Source: Elizabethkingia sp. YR214 (GTDB taxonomy: Bacteria > Bacteroidota > Bacteroidia > Flavobacteriales > Weeksellaceae). From it: a stretch of DNA of 64,000 nucleotides. Below, piece after piece: positions 35,318 to 44,766 of the stretch. The translations under genes were made by a program, and so were the position numbers. Below the pieces are notes generated by a model. That model saw nothing but the letters and a program-made list of their open reading frames with translations, did not search any database and was not told the DNA's origin. How positions within the stretch are numbered: the first letter of the stretch is position 1; every line of letters starts with the position of its first letter. The stretch lies in the NCBI RefSeq assembly GCF_003058195.1, contig NZ_QBUH01000005.1, forward strand, positions 124,001-188,000, in the 5' to 3' direction.

Positions 35318-36108
35318 TATTTAGGCAGGAAAATTATATTGTTAATATACCGCTGCTTGTCCTTTTCATTATATTCACTTTGCTGCATACATACATTCTC
35401 AGTTAAGGGTACCAGTTCAAAACCGGTACGATCAAGATAGTGGGCATTGTATCCGTAACGTTCAAAATAACGGATATAATCCCAAATAGGTCTTTTATGA
35501 TGTCTTTGTTCGATTTCTATCATTAGTACCGGCTTCAGACGAAGGATTGTGTCTATCATTCCGGCAACAGTATAGGTTTCGTTTCCTTCAACGTCTATTT
35601 TTATAAAATCTATACGATCAATTACATTTTTCTCAGCCCAGTCATCCAACCTCTTTACCATTACCGTTGTGGTAATCGTTTTTTCCTCACCATTCTCTTT
35701 CAATTCAGTTTGCAATGTTCCGCGCGCAGCATTGCTGTGCCCTTTTATTACAGGTATCTTGAATTGTGCTTTTGTATTTTTATTAGAAAGCGCATATGAT
35801 GAAATATTCACTTTTGGGAAAAGCCTTTTCAGGCGTTTGAAAAGTAAAGGATTGGGTTCGAATGCGTAAATATTCTCTGGTTTCAAATGTCCTTCCAGAG
35901 TATAAATATAAGTACCTACATTGGCTCCTACATCAAAGAAAACGGCATCTTTCGGAAGAAATTCTTTTATCCATATCAGCTCCGGCTCTACGCCTCTTTC
36001 CAGAACATTCTGGAGACTGATATTATTCAGTTTCTTAAAAAACCTTTGTTTGTAATACGAAGGCGAGAGATACATCAAATTTTCTGCTAGTCGGCTGTAC
36101 AAACTCAT
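35317..36108 (-). CDS. FkbM family methyltransferase
   Basis: An S-adenosylmethionine-dependent O-methyltransferase of 263 residues. The SAM-binding start is VFFDVGANVGTYIYTLE, followed by ENIYAFEPNPLLFKRLK and the later IDFIKIDVEGNE, all typical of FkbM. It probably methylates a sugar, given its coupling to the flippase gene. It has no signal peptide. Confidence 0.88.
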   Translation of the reverse strand: MSLYSRLAENLMYLSPSYYKQRFFKKLNNISLQNVLERGVEPELIWIKEFLPKDAVFFDVGANVGTYIYTLEGHLKPENIYAFEPNPLLFKRLKRLFPKVNISSYALSNKNTKAQFKIPVIKGHSNAARGTLQTELKENGEEKTITTTVMVKRLDDWAEKNVIDRIDFIKIDVEGNETYTVAGMIDTILRLKPVLMIEIEQRHHKRPIWDYIRYFERYGYNAHYLDRTGFELVPLTENVCMQQSEYNEKDKQRYINNIIFLPK

Positions 36109-36181
36109 TTTAAGAAATATTTAACAAATATAGCAGAATTCGTTTTTATTTTCAAATTCTTGATAAAAGTTTTGGAAAAAA

Positions 36182-37219
36182 TCAAAGATTGCTCAGCAAA
36201 TATTCCAGCTTCCTGCGGACAAGATTTATTTCAAAACTATCGAAGTCGTAGTGTTTGTTCTTAATTTCGGAGATTTGTCTCTCGATATCTCTTTTTTCTT
36301 TAAAAATAAAGGAATAGCTGGCAGAATAGCTTTTCGGGAAAATGGCAGGTTTTGCATACTTAATTGCATCACCTATATTGCCGGACATCTTTGTCTTTCC
36401 ATAGATTTCCGGAATACCAAAGAATTTGGTTTCTTTTTGTATTGGACACCACAATACTTCTGCAGCCTGCATCTTCTGTTCAAACTCTTCATTAGAAACT
36501 CTGGAATCGTAATATTCAATATTAACATGATCCGGCAGGTTCTGCGATATTTTGTTAAGTTTATCCAGCTCTCTTCCTTCTGCCTTTCCTAAAAAACTAA
36601 ACGTATAGTTTTCGCGGAAGTATTTTATTTTATTAAAAATTCTTTTGTAATTACGTCTTCGCTGGTCTACATTTCCAGGGATAACAACCCTGTTAGAAAG
36701 CACTTTTTGACCTACATCTTTTGTATACAACAGCGGCAACCATCTTAATTCATACGGGTATTGTAACTCGTCAATATTTTCATCCAGAATAAATAACGAT
36801 TTCGCTTCGCTGTAAAGTTTGTCCTTTTTCATCAAACCTTCTTTCAGCCATAATTTTATTCTGAACGAACGGTCCTGTTTGAATATACTTCTGAAAATAT
36901 CGGATTTGGGAGCTTTAATAAAATTGAGATTGTGCGCTATAATGAAAGTTGGATAATTTCTTGCGACCTCTTCAAAAACATTGAAATAGCGATGTGCTGT
37001 TCCTATAATTACTGCATCAAATTTCCGTCCGTCTAATTCTTTCAAGAGTGTTGCTGCTTCTGCATGGATCACATGGCTTCCTTTCTCATTTATCCTGTCC
37101 AGTATTTTTCGGGAAAAGAAATATTCTACATGTAAATATTGGGAATCTCTTGTAAGCTCTATAAAATTAATGGCAAGTTCTGCGTGGGTATCCAGTTCAA
37201 TATAGGCAATGTTCTTCAA
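36182..37219 (-). CDS. glycosyltransferase-like protein, unknown
   Basis: About 345 residues. I do not recognise a firm family. The protein has an N-terminal alpha/beta half with FDAVIIGTAHRY and FIIAHNLNF, and a C-terminal half with YTFSFLGKAEG, CPIQKETKFFGIPEIYGKTKMSGNIGDAIKYAKPAIFP-type segments reminiscent of GT-B glycosyltransferases (donor-site Glu region). No ATG is available: TTG at 37219 is preferred because the longer TTG (37240) lies inside a -7 box (37238-37245, TAATTTTG). The next genes on this strand encode an FkbM methyltransferase and a flippase, consistent with glycan synthesis. Confidence 0.68.
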   Translation of the reverse strand: MKNIAYIELDTHAELAINFIELTRDSQYLHVEYFFSRKILDRINEKGSHVIHAEAATLLKELDGRKFDAVIIGTAHRYFNVFEEVARNYPTFIIAHNLNFIKAPKSDIFRSIFKQDRSFRIKLWLKEGLMKKDKLYSEAKSLFILDENIDELQYPYELRWLPLLYTKDVGQKVLSNRVVIPGNVDQRRRNYKRIFNKIKYFRENYTFSFLGKAEGRELDKLNKISQNLPDHVNIEYYDSRVSNEEFEQKMQAAEVLWCPIQKETKFFGIPEIYGKTKMSGNIGDAIKYAKPAIFPKSYSASYSFIFKEKRDIERQISEIKNKHYDFDSFEINLVRRKLEYLLSNL

Positions 37220-37237
37220 TAGTATTAGTTTAATAGA

Positions 37238-37245
37238 CAAAATTA
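37238..37245 (-). promoter_or_regulatory. -7 box of the glycan gene cluster
   Basis: CAAAATTA on the plus strand is TAATTTTG on the minus strand. It decides against the TTG start at 37240 and for the one at 37219. Confidence 0.45.
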
Positions 37246-37397
37246 AGAAATTGCTTTATTTAATAGCATTATTTTTTTCAGGATATTTATCATTTCCTGA
37301 GATATACTTATCTATTTTTTAAAATCTAAACGCCTGTAGATATATTTTTATTTATCTTTATTCGAAATAACCATAGACTTCATAAATATAAAATCAC

Positions 37398-39575
37398 ATG
37401 AGAACACTCTGTTCATTCATTATTAGCTGCATGTTCCTCTGTTTCGGATGGCTGCAGGCTCAGGACAAAACACCCACGATAGTAATCTCTACACAGAATA
37501 CAGCATTAGTCTATACAACAAATGCAAAAAAGCAACTTACGCAGCTTTATTTCGGTCAGGCACTAGCCAATACTTCCGATTACACTCTAAAAAAAACAAA
37601 CGATCTACCAGCTATTATTACTCAAGGTTCAGGGCCGGTTCGTGAACCTTCGCTTGGTATTGTTCATTCAGATAATAATCCGTCGCTGGAACTTCAGTAC
37701 ATTAATCACAATACCAAAACCGAAGGCAATATTCAGACGACACAAATTCAGCTTAAAGATCCTCAGTATCCGTTTTATGTTACACTATATTTTAAAGCTT
37801 ATAAAAATGAAAATGTTATTGAACAATGGACAGAAATTAAACATCAGGAGAAAAAGGCCATTACACTAAAGCATTTTACGTCAGCTTTTCTTCAACTCTC
37901 TTCAAAAAACTATTACCTGACACATTTCTTTGGTGACTGGGCCAATGAAATGCGCATGGAAGAGAATCTTTTACCTGAAGGAATTCATCATATAGAATCT
38001 AAGCTGGGAACACGGGCAACCAATTTCGATTTACCTTCTTTTATGCTTTCTGTAGACCAGCCAGCTGGTGAAGAGAACGGAAAAGTACTGGCTGGGACTC
38101 TTGCCTGGAGTGGTAATTTCAGCCTAGGCTTTGAAAACATTAAGTATAGCGAAGATTTTGGCAATCTGCTGCAGGTTCTACCCGGCATTAATAATTATGC
38201 TTCTGATTATACTCTGATACCAAATACCACCTTTACAACACCATCTTTTATCTATACTTATTCCTATTCCGGAAAAGGGCAGGCTTCTAGAAACCTTCAC
38301 CAATGGGCAACCAATTACGGAATTTATAAAGGTAAAGAGAATAAATCGACCTTATTAAACAACTGGGAAGCTACTTATTTTAAATTCGACGAACAAAAGC
38401 TAACCAGCCTTCTGGGAGATGCGCAAAATCTAGGAGTAGATGTATTTCTTCTGGATGATGGCTGGTTTGGAAATAAATACCCGAGAAACAATGATGATGC
38501 AGGACTTGGCGATTGGGAATTAAATAAAAAAAAGCTCCCTAATGGCCTTCCATTCCTTGTGAAAGAGGCTAAAAAGCACAATGTGAAATTTGGGATATGG
38601 GTAGAACCGGAAATGGTAAATCCCAAAAGCGAACTCTATGAAAAACATCCCGACTGGATTCTGAAACTTCCAAACAGAGACGAAAATCTAAGAAGGACAC
38701 AACTAGTACTGGATTTATCCAATCCTAAGGTACAGGAACATGTCTTTAAAGTAGTAGACAATATTCTCCAGGAGAATCCTGATATTGCTTACATCAAATG
38801 GGATTGTAACCGCTATATGACCAACGCATTTTCAGATTATCTGAAGGATAAACAAAATAACCTGTATATAGATTATACCTTAGGACTTTATAAAGTTTTG
38901 GAACGCATCCGTCAGAAATACCCGGATACAGAACTAATGTGGTGTAGTGGTGGCGGTGGCCGTGCAGAATATGGTGGATTAAAGTATACGAATGAATTCT
39001 GGCCAAGTGATAATACAGATCCTTTACAACGAATCTTTATTCAGTATGGGTATTCTTATTTCTTTCCAATGGGAATACAGTGCGCCCATGTAACAAGTTG
39101 GGGAAAGCAGCCTTTAAAATTCAAACTGGATGTTGCTATGAGTGGCAAATTGGGATTTGATATACGTATTGAAGAAATGAAAGCAGAGGAATTAAAACTG
39201 TCTCAGAATGCTCTGAAAAATTATAAAAGTATACAGGATATAATTAATACCGGTGAGATGTACCGATTAATAGCTCCTTATAACAATCATTATGCAGCGT
39301 GGATGCTCACGGATAAAACCAAAAATAAAGCAGTGCTCTATACATACAACCTGCATACTCAATTAGGTGATTATTTTGCTCCAATACAATTCCAGGGTCT
39401 TGATCCTAATAAAAATTATGTATTAAAAGAACTAAATCTTGAAAATGAAAGCAAGCCACAACTTCCACAAAACGGAAAATCTTTCTCAGGAGATTATTTA
39501 ATGAAAATTGGACTTCCTTGGTTCTTGAATGGCAGTCTGAAAAGCAGCATTATAGAGCTAACCGCAACAAATTAA
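37398..39575 (+). CDS. alpha-galactosidase, GH36
   Basis: Hydrolyses terminal alpha-1,6-galactosides such as raffinose or melibiose. It has 725 residues with a signal peptide (1-21, ending WLQAQ), so it is exported. An N-terminal beta-supersandwich (to about 320) precedes a TIM barrel with DVFLLDDGWFG, KFGIWVEPEMVNP, the nucleophile Asp in YIKWDCNR and the acid/base Asp in FWPSDNTDPLQR. A C-terminal beta domain follows. It is convergent with the GT2 gene, which ends 5 bases beyond. A GH27 enzyme with the same specificity class is encoded at 44767. Confidence 0.94.
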   Translation: MRTLCSFIISCMFLCFGWLQAQDKTPTIVISTQNTALVYTTNAKKQLTQLYFGQALANTSDYTLKKTNDLPAIITQGSGPVREPSLGIVHSDNNPSLELQYINHNTKTEGNIQTTQIQLKDPQYPFYVTLYFKAYKNENVIEQWTEIKHQEKKAITLKHFTSAFLQLSSKNYYLTHFFGDWANEMRMEENLLPEGIHHIESKLGTRATNFDLPSFMLSVDQPAGEENGKVLAGTLAWSGNFSLGFENIKYSEDFGNLLQVLPGINNYASDYTLIPNTTFTTPSFIYTYSYSGKGQASRNLHQWATNYGIYKGKENKSTLLNNWEATYFKFDEQKLTSLLGDAQNLGVDVFLLDDGWFGNKYPRNNDDAGLGDWELNKKKLPNGLPFLVKEAKKHNVKFGIWVEPEMVNPKSELYEKHPDWILKLPNRDENLRRTQLVLDLSNPKVQEHVFKVVDNILQENPDIAYIKWDCNRYMTNAFSDYLKDKQNNLYIDYTLGLYKVLERIRQKYPDTELMWCSGGGGRAEYGGLKYTNEFWPSDNTDPLQRIFIQYGYSYFFPMGIQCAHVTSWGKQPLKFKLDVAMSGKLGFDIRIEEMKAEELKLSQNALKNYKSIQDIINTGEMYRLIAPYNNHYAAWMLTDKTKNKAVLYTYNLHTQLGDYFAPIQFQGLDPNKNYVLKELNLENESKPQLPQNGKSFSGDYLMKIGLPWFLNGSLKSSIIELTATN

Positions 39576-39580
39576 GCACA

Positions 39581-40456
39581 TTATATCTTAAACCATTTTT
39601 TCTTAAAAGCTTTCCAACGCTGAGCATTAATTATTTCTTGCTCAGCTTTGGAGATCTTTAATTCATATTTTTTATATCGACAATCTTCATAAGACTTGAT
39701 AATTTGGAAAAAAAATGAAACTGATTTATTTTTCATGGCTTCCTTAGAAGCTGCAATGTAGGCCAATACTCTTTTCAATCCTAAAAAATAGAAGTATCTG
39801 CCATAATAATCGGATTGCTTTACAGAATAATCTTTTCCTTTTATTTTGAGTAATTTCACATGCAATTCTGGTAAAACCACTTCTTTCCAACCTAGACTTT
39901 CTAATAAAACAGAATCAATATTATCCCAGCCCAAAGTTTCTCTTAATCCTCCGGTTTCAAGAAAACATTCTTTTCTATAAGCCTTCATTGGACCTCTTAC
40001 ATGGTTTTTATTAGAGTTCCCTTCATATACCCATTCTCCATCCCGCTCAATATACAATAGTCCTCCCACTAATCCATATTGTGCATTTTCTTGAAATGCT
40101 TGTTGTACATGCTCAAGATAATTGTCCGGAAATATAATATCAGCATCGAACTTGCAAACAATGTCATAATTGTCCAGAGAGATACCTTCCAGGCCTTTAT
40201 TAAAGGTTCTTACAACTTTCGCTCCTGGCTGATGCTCAGACTTGGGCAGATTACGAAGCGTAAATGTAGAATCTTCTACTCCGCTAAGCTTTATATTCTC
40301 TACGAAATCTTCAACAAGAACTCTGGTATTATCTGTAGAACCATCATTAACAACAATGCACGAGAAATCCTGAAAAGATTGCCTTCGAAGTGAATCCAAG
40401 CACCGTAAAATGTTCTCTTCTTCATTATGTGTCGGGATAACTATTAAAAAACGCAC
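39581..40456 (-). CDS. family 2 glycosyltransferase
   Basis: A GT-A fold transferase of 291 residues starting at GTG 40456 (MRFLIVIPTHNEEENILRC). A TTG two codons earlier is also possible. The nucleotide-sugar site is CIVVNDGSTDNT, and the metal-binding DxD is CKFDADIIF. GTs of this kind build O-antigen, exopolysaccharide or glycoprotein glycans. It lies downstream of polA with a -7 box (TAATTTTG, 40470-40477) in the short gap. Confidence 0.88.
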   Translation of the reverse strand: MRFLIVIPTHNEEENILRCLDSLRRQSFQDFSCIVVNDGSTDNTRVLVEDFVENIKLSGVEDSTFTLRNLPKSEHQPGAKVVRTFNKGLEGISLDNYDIVCKFDADIIFPDNYLEHVQQAFQENAQYGLVGGLLYIERDGEWVYEGNSNKNHVRGPMKAYRKECFLETGGLRETLGWDNIDSVLLESLGWKEVVLPELHVKLLKIKGKDYSVKQSDYYGRYFYFLGLKRVLAYIAASKEAMKNKSVSFFFQIIKSYEDCRYKKYELKISKAEQEIINAQRWKAFKKKWFKI

Positions 40457-40486
40457 AAACAACTAATTTCAAAATTAACCAATCTC

Positions 40487-43303
40487 TTAGTGTGCTTCCA
40501 GCCAGTTATCTCCCACTCCTACTTCTACCACCAACGGCACCTTTGTAGAATATGCACTTTCCATTTCGGTTTTAATAAGCTTTGATGCCTTTTCAATCTC
40601 ATTTATCGGAGATTCAAACACCAATTCATCATGTACCTGAAGCAGCATTTTGGTATTCATTTTCTTTTCGTCCAACTGTTGATCGATTCTGATCATTGCC
40701 AGTTTTATAATATCAGCTGCACTTCCCTGTATCGGTGCATTTACAGCATTACGCTCTGCATGTCCACGTACAACAAAATTATTGGAATTGATATCGGTAA
40801 GGTGACGTTTTCTGCCTAAAATAGTTTCTACATAACCTAAATCACGTGCTTTTTTCACCTGCTCGTCCATATACTCACGAAGTCTCGGATAAGTCTCATA
40901 ATAAGCATCAATCATCGCTTTTGCTTCTGAACGGGAGAGTCCGGTTTGCTCTGCCAAAGCAAAAGCTCCCTGACCATATATAATTCCGAAGTTTACAGTC
41001 TTTGCCTGGCTTCTTTGTATTTTAGATACTTCTTCAATTGGGATTTTAAATAGTTTAGCTGCCGTGGAAGCATGGATATCTGCTCCCTGATTAAAGGCCT
41101 CCAACATATTGTTCTCACCACTTATCTCAGCTATTAGTCTCAACTCTATCTGAGAATAATCGGCAGAGATCAGCTTTTTCCCTTCTCCGGCAACGAAAGC
41201 GCCACGAATTTGCTGGCCACGAAGTGTACGGATCGGAATATTCTGTAAGTTTGGATTAACACTTGCTAAACGTCCGGTAGCAGCAGTAGTCTGTGAGAAA
41301 TTGGTATGTACTCTGTTGTCAAAGGCATCAATCTGCGTAGGTAAAGCATCTACATAGGTAGATTTCAGCTTTTGCAACTGACGGTATTCTAATATATGTT
41401 TAATGATTTCGTGCTTAGAAGCTAGCTTTTGAAGGATATCTTCAGAAGTTGCATATTGTCCGGTTTTGGTTTTCTTAGCCTTTGGATCAAGCTGCATTTT
41501 TTCAAACAAAATGTCCCCTAACTGACGTGGAGAGTTCATATTAAACTCCTCACCGGAAAGTTCAAATATTTCCTGTTCCAATTTCTTAAGGTCGCTTTCC
41601 AAATCTATGCTTTCCTGCGCCAGCCAGTCTTTATCCAACGAAACTCCAGCAAGCTCCATACGTGCTAAAACATTTACCAATGGCATTTCTACATCAGTAA
41701 AAAGTTTTTCCAGATTTTCGGATTTCAACTGCGGGGCAAACAACTCATATAACTGGAAAGTAACATCAGCATCTTCTGCAGCATAAGCTGTTTGCTCAGC
41801 TACGCTCACATCTCTTAATGTGCCTTGTTTTTTGCCTTTTTTTCCGATTAGAGTTTCAATAGAAACAGGTATATAATCCAGATACATTTCAGACAGATAG
41901 TCCATACCATGACGTCCGTCCGGACTTAGCAGGTAATGAGCTATCATTGTATCGAAAAGTTTCCCCTTTACCTCAACACCTTGTTGGTGAAGTACTTTAT
42001 AGTCAAACTTCAGATTATGCGCTATCTTTATCTGGTCTTCTTTCTCGAAAACCGGACGCATAATATCCAAAAGAACTTGCGCTTCCTGCTTATCTTCCGG
42101 CATCGGAATATAATAAGCCAAGCCTTTTTTATAAGAGAAAGAAACGCCAATTAGCTGCACTTCCAACTCATTCAAGGAAGTAGTTTCTGTATCGAAGGCT
42201 AATGCAGGTTTTTCCAAAAGATTTCTCACCAATACCGAAAGCGCTTTTGGCGAATCTACATACTGATATAAATGGTCGTTGGTTTTAATATCTTTTTTAG
42301 AAGTGGTTGCTGCATCCAGCTCGTCAAAACTTGAGAATAAATTAAGCTGCTCTGCCTGTGGTGAAACTTTCTTCACGGTATCTTCAGCTGTTGCCTGTAC
42401 CGGTTCTCCTTTCGGAGCAAAAGCACGGTACATATTTTCGTATAATCTACGGAATTCCAGTTCCTCGAATATTTCTTTTACTTTTTCAAAATCAGGTGCT
42501 TCCAGGTCGTATTGCTCCTGATGGAAATCTATTGGAGCATCGATCATAATAGTCGCCAATTTTTTGGAGAGTATACCTCTTTCCGCACTTGCTTCTACTT
42601 TTTCTTTCAGCTTTCCTTTCAAATCAGCTGTATTTGCCAAAAGATTTTCTATGCTACCATAATCCTGAAGGAACTTTTTAGCTGTTTTTTCACCAACACC
42701 TTCCAGTCCCGGGATATTATCTACACTATCCCCCATCATTGCCAGGAAGTCAATTACCTGCTTAGGATCCTGAATATCGTACTTTGCTTTTACTTCTTCT
42801 ACGCCCAGAATTTCGATATCTCCACCTTTCATTCCGGGTTTGTATATTTTCACACGGTCTGTAACCAGCTGGGCAAAATCCTTATCTGGTGTTACCATGT
42901 ATACATTATAGCCTTCACTCTCGGCCTTATAAGAAAGGGTACCTATAACATCGTCGGCCTCATAACCTTCTACCCCGAGAATAGGAATATGCATCGCTTC
43001 CAGAATCTGATGGATGTACGGAACTGCTATTTTAATAGCCTCCGGTGTTTCGGAACGATTGGCTTTGTATTCTTCAAAGTCATCATGACGCAGGGTTTTA
43101 CCTCCCACATCAAATACAACAGCAAGATGTGTTGGCTTTTCTCTTTTTATAAGCTCTATTAATGAATTAGTAAATCCAAAGATTGCAGAGGTGTTCATCC
43201 CCTTGCTTGTTAATCTCGGACTTCTGATTAAAGCATAATATCCACGGAAAATCATTGCGTAGGCATCGATAAGAAAGAGCCTTTTGTCTTGTGTTGCATC
43301 CAT
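40487..43303 (-). CDS. polA: DNA polymerase I
   Basis: A repair and Okazaki-fragment processing polymerase of 938 residues. The 5'-3' exonuclease domain (about 1-300) starts KRLFLIDAYAMIFRGYYAL. The 3'-5' proofreading domain looks active (ALAFDTETTSL, with the catalytic Asp/Glu pair). Polymerase motifs: A in SADYSQIELRLIAEISG, B in RSQAKTVNFGIIYGQG, C in LQVHDELVFE. The ATG at 43303 is chosen because upstream codons are unlike PolA and a -7 box ends 4 bases before it, implying a leaderless message. Confidence 0.96.
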   Translation of the reverse strand: MDATQDKRLFLIDAYAMIFRGYYALIRSPRLTSKGMNTSAIFGFTNSLIELIKREKPTHLAVVFDVGGKTLRHDDFEEYKANRSETPEAIKIAVPYIHQILEAMHIPILGVEGYEADDVIGTLSYKAESEGYNVYMVTPDKDFAQLVTDRVKIYKPGMKGGDIEILGVEEVKAKYDIQDPKQVIDFLAMMGDSVDNIPGLEGVGEKTAKKFLQDYGSIENLLANTADLKGKLKEKVEASAERGILSKKLATIMIDAPIDFHQEQYDLEAPDFEKVKEIFEELEFRRLYENMYRAFAPKGEPVQATAEDTVKKVSPQAEQLNLFSSFDELDAATTSKKDIKTNDHLYQYVDSPKALSVLVRNLLEKPALAFDTETTSLNELEVQLIGVSFSYKKGLAYYIPMPEDKQEAQVLLDIMRPVFEKEDQIKIAHNLKFDYKVLHQQGVEVKGKLFDTMIAHYLLSPDGRHGMDYLSEMYLDYIPVSIETLIGKKGKKQGTLRDVSVAEQTAYAAEDADVTFQLYELFAPQLKSENLEKLFTDVEMPLVNVLARMELAGVSLDKDWLAQESIDLESDLKKLEQEIFELSGEEFNMNSPRQLGDILFEKMQLDPKAKKTKTGQYATSEDILQKLASKHEIIKHILEYRQLQKLKSTYVDALPTQIDAFDNRVHTNFSQTTAATGRLASVNPNLQNIPIRTLRGQQIRGAFVAGEGKKLISADYSQIELRLIAEISGENNMLEAFNQGADIHASTAAKLFKIPIEEVSKIQRSQAKTVNFGIIYGQGAFALAEQTGLSRSEAKAMIDAYYETYPRLREYMDEQVKKARDLGYVETILGRKRHLTDINSNNFVVRGHAERNAVNAPIQGSAADIIKLAMIRIDQQLDEKKMNTKMLLQVHDELVFESPINEIEKASKLIKTEMESAYSTKVPLVVEVGVGDNWLEAH

Positions 43304-43307
43304 AAAA

Positions 43308-43315
43308 CAAAGATA
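43308..43315 (-). promoter_or_regulatory. -7 box abutting the polA start
   Basis: CAAAGATA on the plus strand is TATCTTTG on the minus strand, ending 4 bases before the polA ATG. Confidence 0.55.
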
Positions 43316-43490
43316 AGAAATAGTTACTAGTCTTCGGTTAAGAGTTATTAGTTTGCTATGATACATTGGATCCTGTTTTCTGAGTATGAAGCAATTGATA
43401 TAGCAATATTTTTTATAATCTGTCACATGATTCATTGCTTATTGCTCATTACTCAAGACTCTAATCTGGCAACTGTAAGCCAAAAAGAAC

Positions 43491-43498
43491 TATTTTTG
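43491..43498 (+). promoter_or_regulatory. -7 box abutting the HipA-like gene start
   Basis: TATTTTTG ends 4 bases before the ATG at 43503, the same geometry as at polA and the polyprenyl synthetase gene. Confidence 0.55.
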
Positions 43499-43502
43499 TA
43501 TC

Positions 43503-44276
43503 ATGTTAGACATAAGGACTGTTACTGTAATGCGCTATATTCTGCCGTTACGGGAAGGCGGCTCTCTTCCTGCACTGGCAGAAGCCGATGATGATTTTAA
43601 ATATGTACTGAAATTCCGTGGTGCTGGCCATGGAGTAAAGATGCTGATTTCTGAATTACTGGGTGGAAAAATAACAGAGGCACTGGGATTAAAAATTCCG
43701 GAACTTGTATTTGTAAATCTGGATGCTGATTTCGGGAGAAGCGAAGGTGACGAAGAAATTCAGGATCTTCTAAAGGCCAGTGAAGGCCTCAATCTTGGGC
43801 TGCATTTCCTTTCAGGTGCTATTGCTTATGATTCTACTATAAAAATAGATCCGCTTCTGGCTTCTAAAATCGTATGGCTGGATGCATTTATCACTAATAT
43901 AGACCGTACATTTAAAAATACGAATCTATTGATGTGGCATAAGGAGCTATGGATAATCGACAATGGTGCTTCTTTTTATTTCCACCACTCCTGGCAGAAT
44001 TTTGATGCTGCAGCCAAAACACCATTTAAGTACGTAAAAGATCACGTTTTACTTCCTCAAGCATCTATGCTGGATGAGGCTAATCAGTTTGCTAAAGAAA
44101 AACTGAACGATGATGTTTTCAGGGAAATTGTAAATCTTATTCCTGAAGACTGGTTACACTGGAATGATGCCGACGAAACTCCGGAAGAGATAAGAGAAGT
44201 TTACTTCCAGTTTCTGAAAACCCGATTAAAAAATTCTGAAATCTTTGTAAACGAAGCTAAAAATGCAAGAGGATAA
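43503..44276 (+). CDS. HipA-like kinase family protein
   Basis: A 257-residue protein. The N-terminal REGGSLPALAEADDDFKYVLKFRGAGHG resembles the ATP-binding start of the HipA-related small kinases (the Lys in VLKF would bind phosphate). Then come AFITNIDRTFKNTN and ELWIIDNGASFYFHH, carrying the presumed catalytic Asp and metal-binding Asp. It lacks the rest of a full HipA and has no HipB next to it. It overlaps by 14 bases a DUF3037 gene, a pairing I recall from many bacteria. Function unproven. Confidence 0.8.
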   Translation: MLDIRTVTVMRYILPLREGGSLPALAEADDDFKYVLKFRGAGHGVKMLISELLGGKITEALGLKIPELVFVNLDADFGRSEGDEEIQDLLKASEGLNLGLHFLSGAIAYDSTIKIDPLLASKIVWLDAFITNIDRTFKNTNLLMWHKELWIIDNGASFYFHHSWQNFDAAAKTPFKYVKDHVLLPQASMLDEANQFAKEKLNDDVFREIVNLIPEDWLHWNDADETPEEIREVYFQFLKTRLKNSEIFVNEAKNARG

Positions 44277-44646
44277 AATATACGAATACGCAGTAATACG
44301 CTTAGTACCCAAGGTTGAGAGAGAGGAATTTTTCAACATCGGACTGGTTATGTTTTCCAAGAAAGAAAAATACATTCGTGTGGAGTTTCATCTCTGCCCG
44401 GACAAGTTTGCTTTAATGCACAGTAAACTGGATTATGAAGATATTACTCAGAATCTGATCAGTTTTCAGAATATTGCTAAAGGCGATAAAAATGGAGGTC
44501 CTATTGCCTTACTGGAAATCCCGGAACGTTTCCGTTGGCTTACAGCTGTAAGAAGTGCTGTAGTTCAGACCTCGCGCCCACATCCCGGAAAAAGTAAAGA
44601 TCTGGATAAGACTTTTGATAAACTTTTTGAAGAACTGGTGAAGTAA
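44263..44646 (+). CDS. DUF3037 protein
   Basis: A 127-residue protein starting MQEDKIYEYAVIRLVPKVEREEFFNIGLVMF, shown here only in part; the YAVIRxVPxxERxExxNxGV pattern defines DUF3037. The start lies inside the end of the HipA-like gene, so the two are translationally coupled and probably act together. No catalytic motif is evident. A terminator follows at 44669-44706. Confidence 0.85.
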   Translation: MQEDKIYEYAVIRLVPKVEREEFFNIGLVMFSKKEKYIRVEFHLCPDKFALMHSKLDYEDITQNLISFQNIAKGDKNGGPIALLEIPERFRWLTAVRSAVVQTSRPHPGKSKDLDKTFDKLFEELVK

Positions 44647-44668
44647 GAAATTCACCTTTATATTTATA

Positions 44669-44706
44669 ATCCTTGTCGTGGTACAAAATCCGACAAGGAT
44701 TTTTTA
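44669..44706 (+). terminator. intrinsic terminator after the HipA-like/DUF3037 pair
   Basis: ATCCTTGTCG / CGACAAGGAT arms with a 12-base loop and a run of T. Confidence 0.88.
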
Positions 44707-44766
44707 TTTAACTCCTGTCATTAATGTTTCTTATAAAAAATCTATTTTTACTAAAAACTAAATAAC

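Noticed and set aside
40843-40851. CACGTG as a parS core (also at about 47869 and 50984)
   Set aside because: The flanks do not form the 14-16 base parS palindrome; the hexamers lie inside coding sequence.
42512-43162. 216-codon open frame on the plus strand
   Set aside because: It is antisense to the 5'-exonuclease part of polA, has no family features and an improbable Phe/Tyr/Cys-rich composition.
43430-43456. tandem repeats of about 7 bases (ATTGCTT/ATTGCTC/ATTACTC)
   Set aside because: Three degenerate copies only, without structure. Too weak to call a functional repeat.
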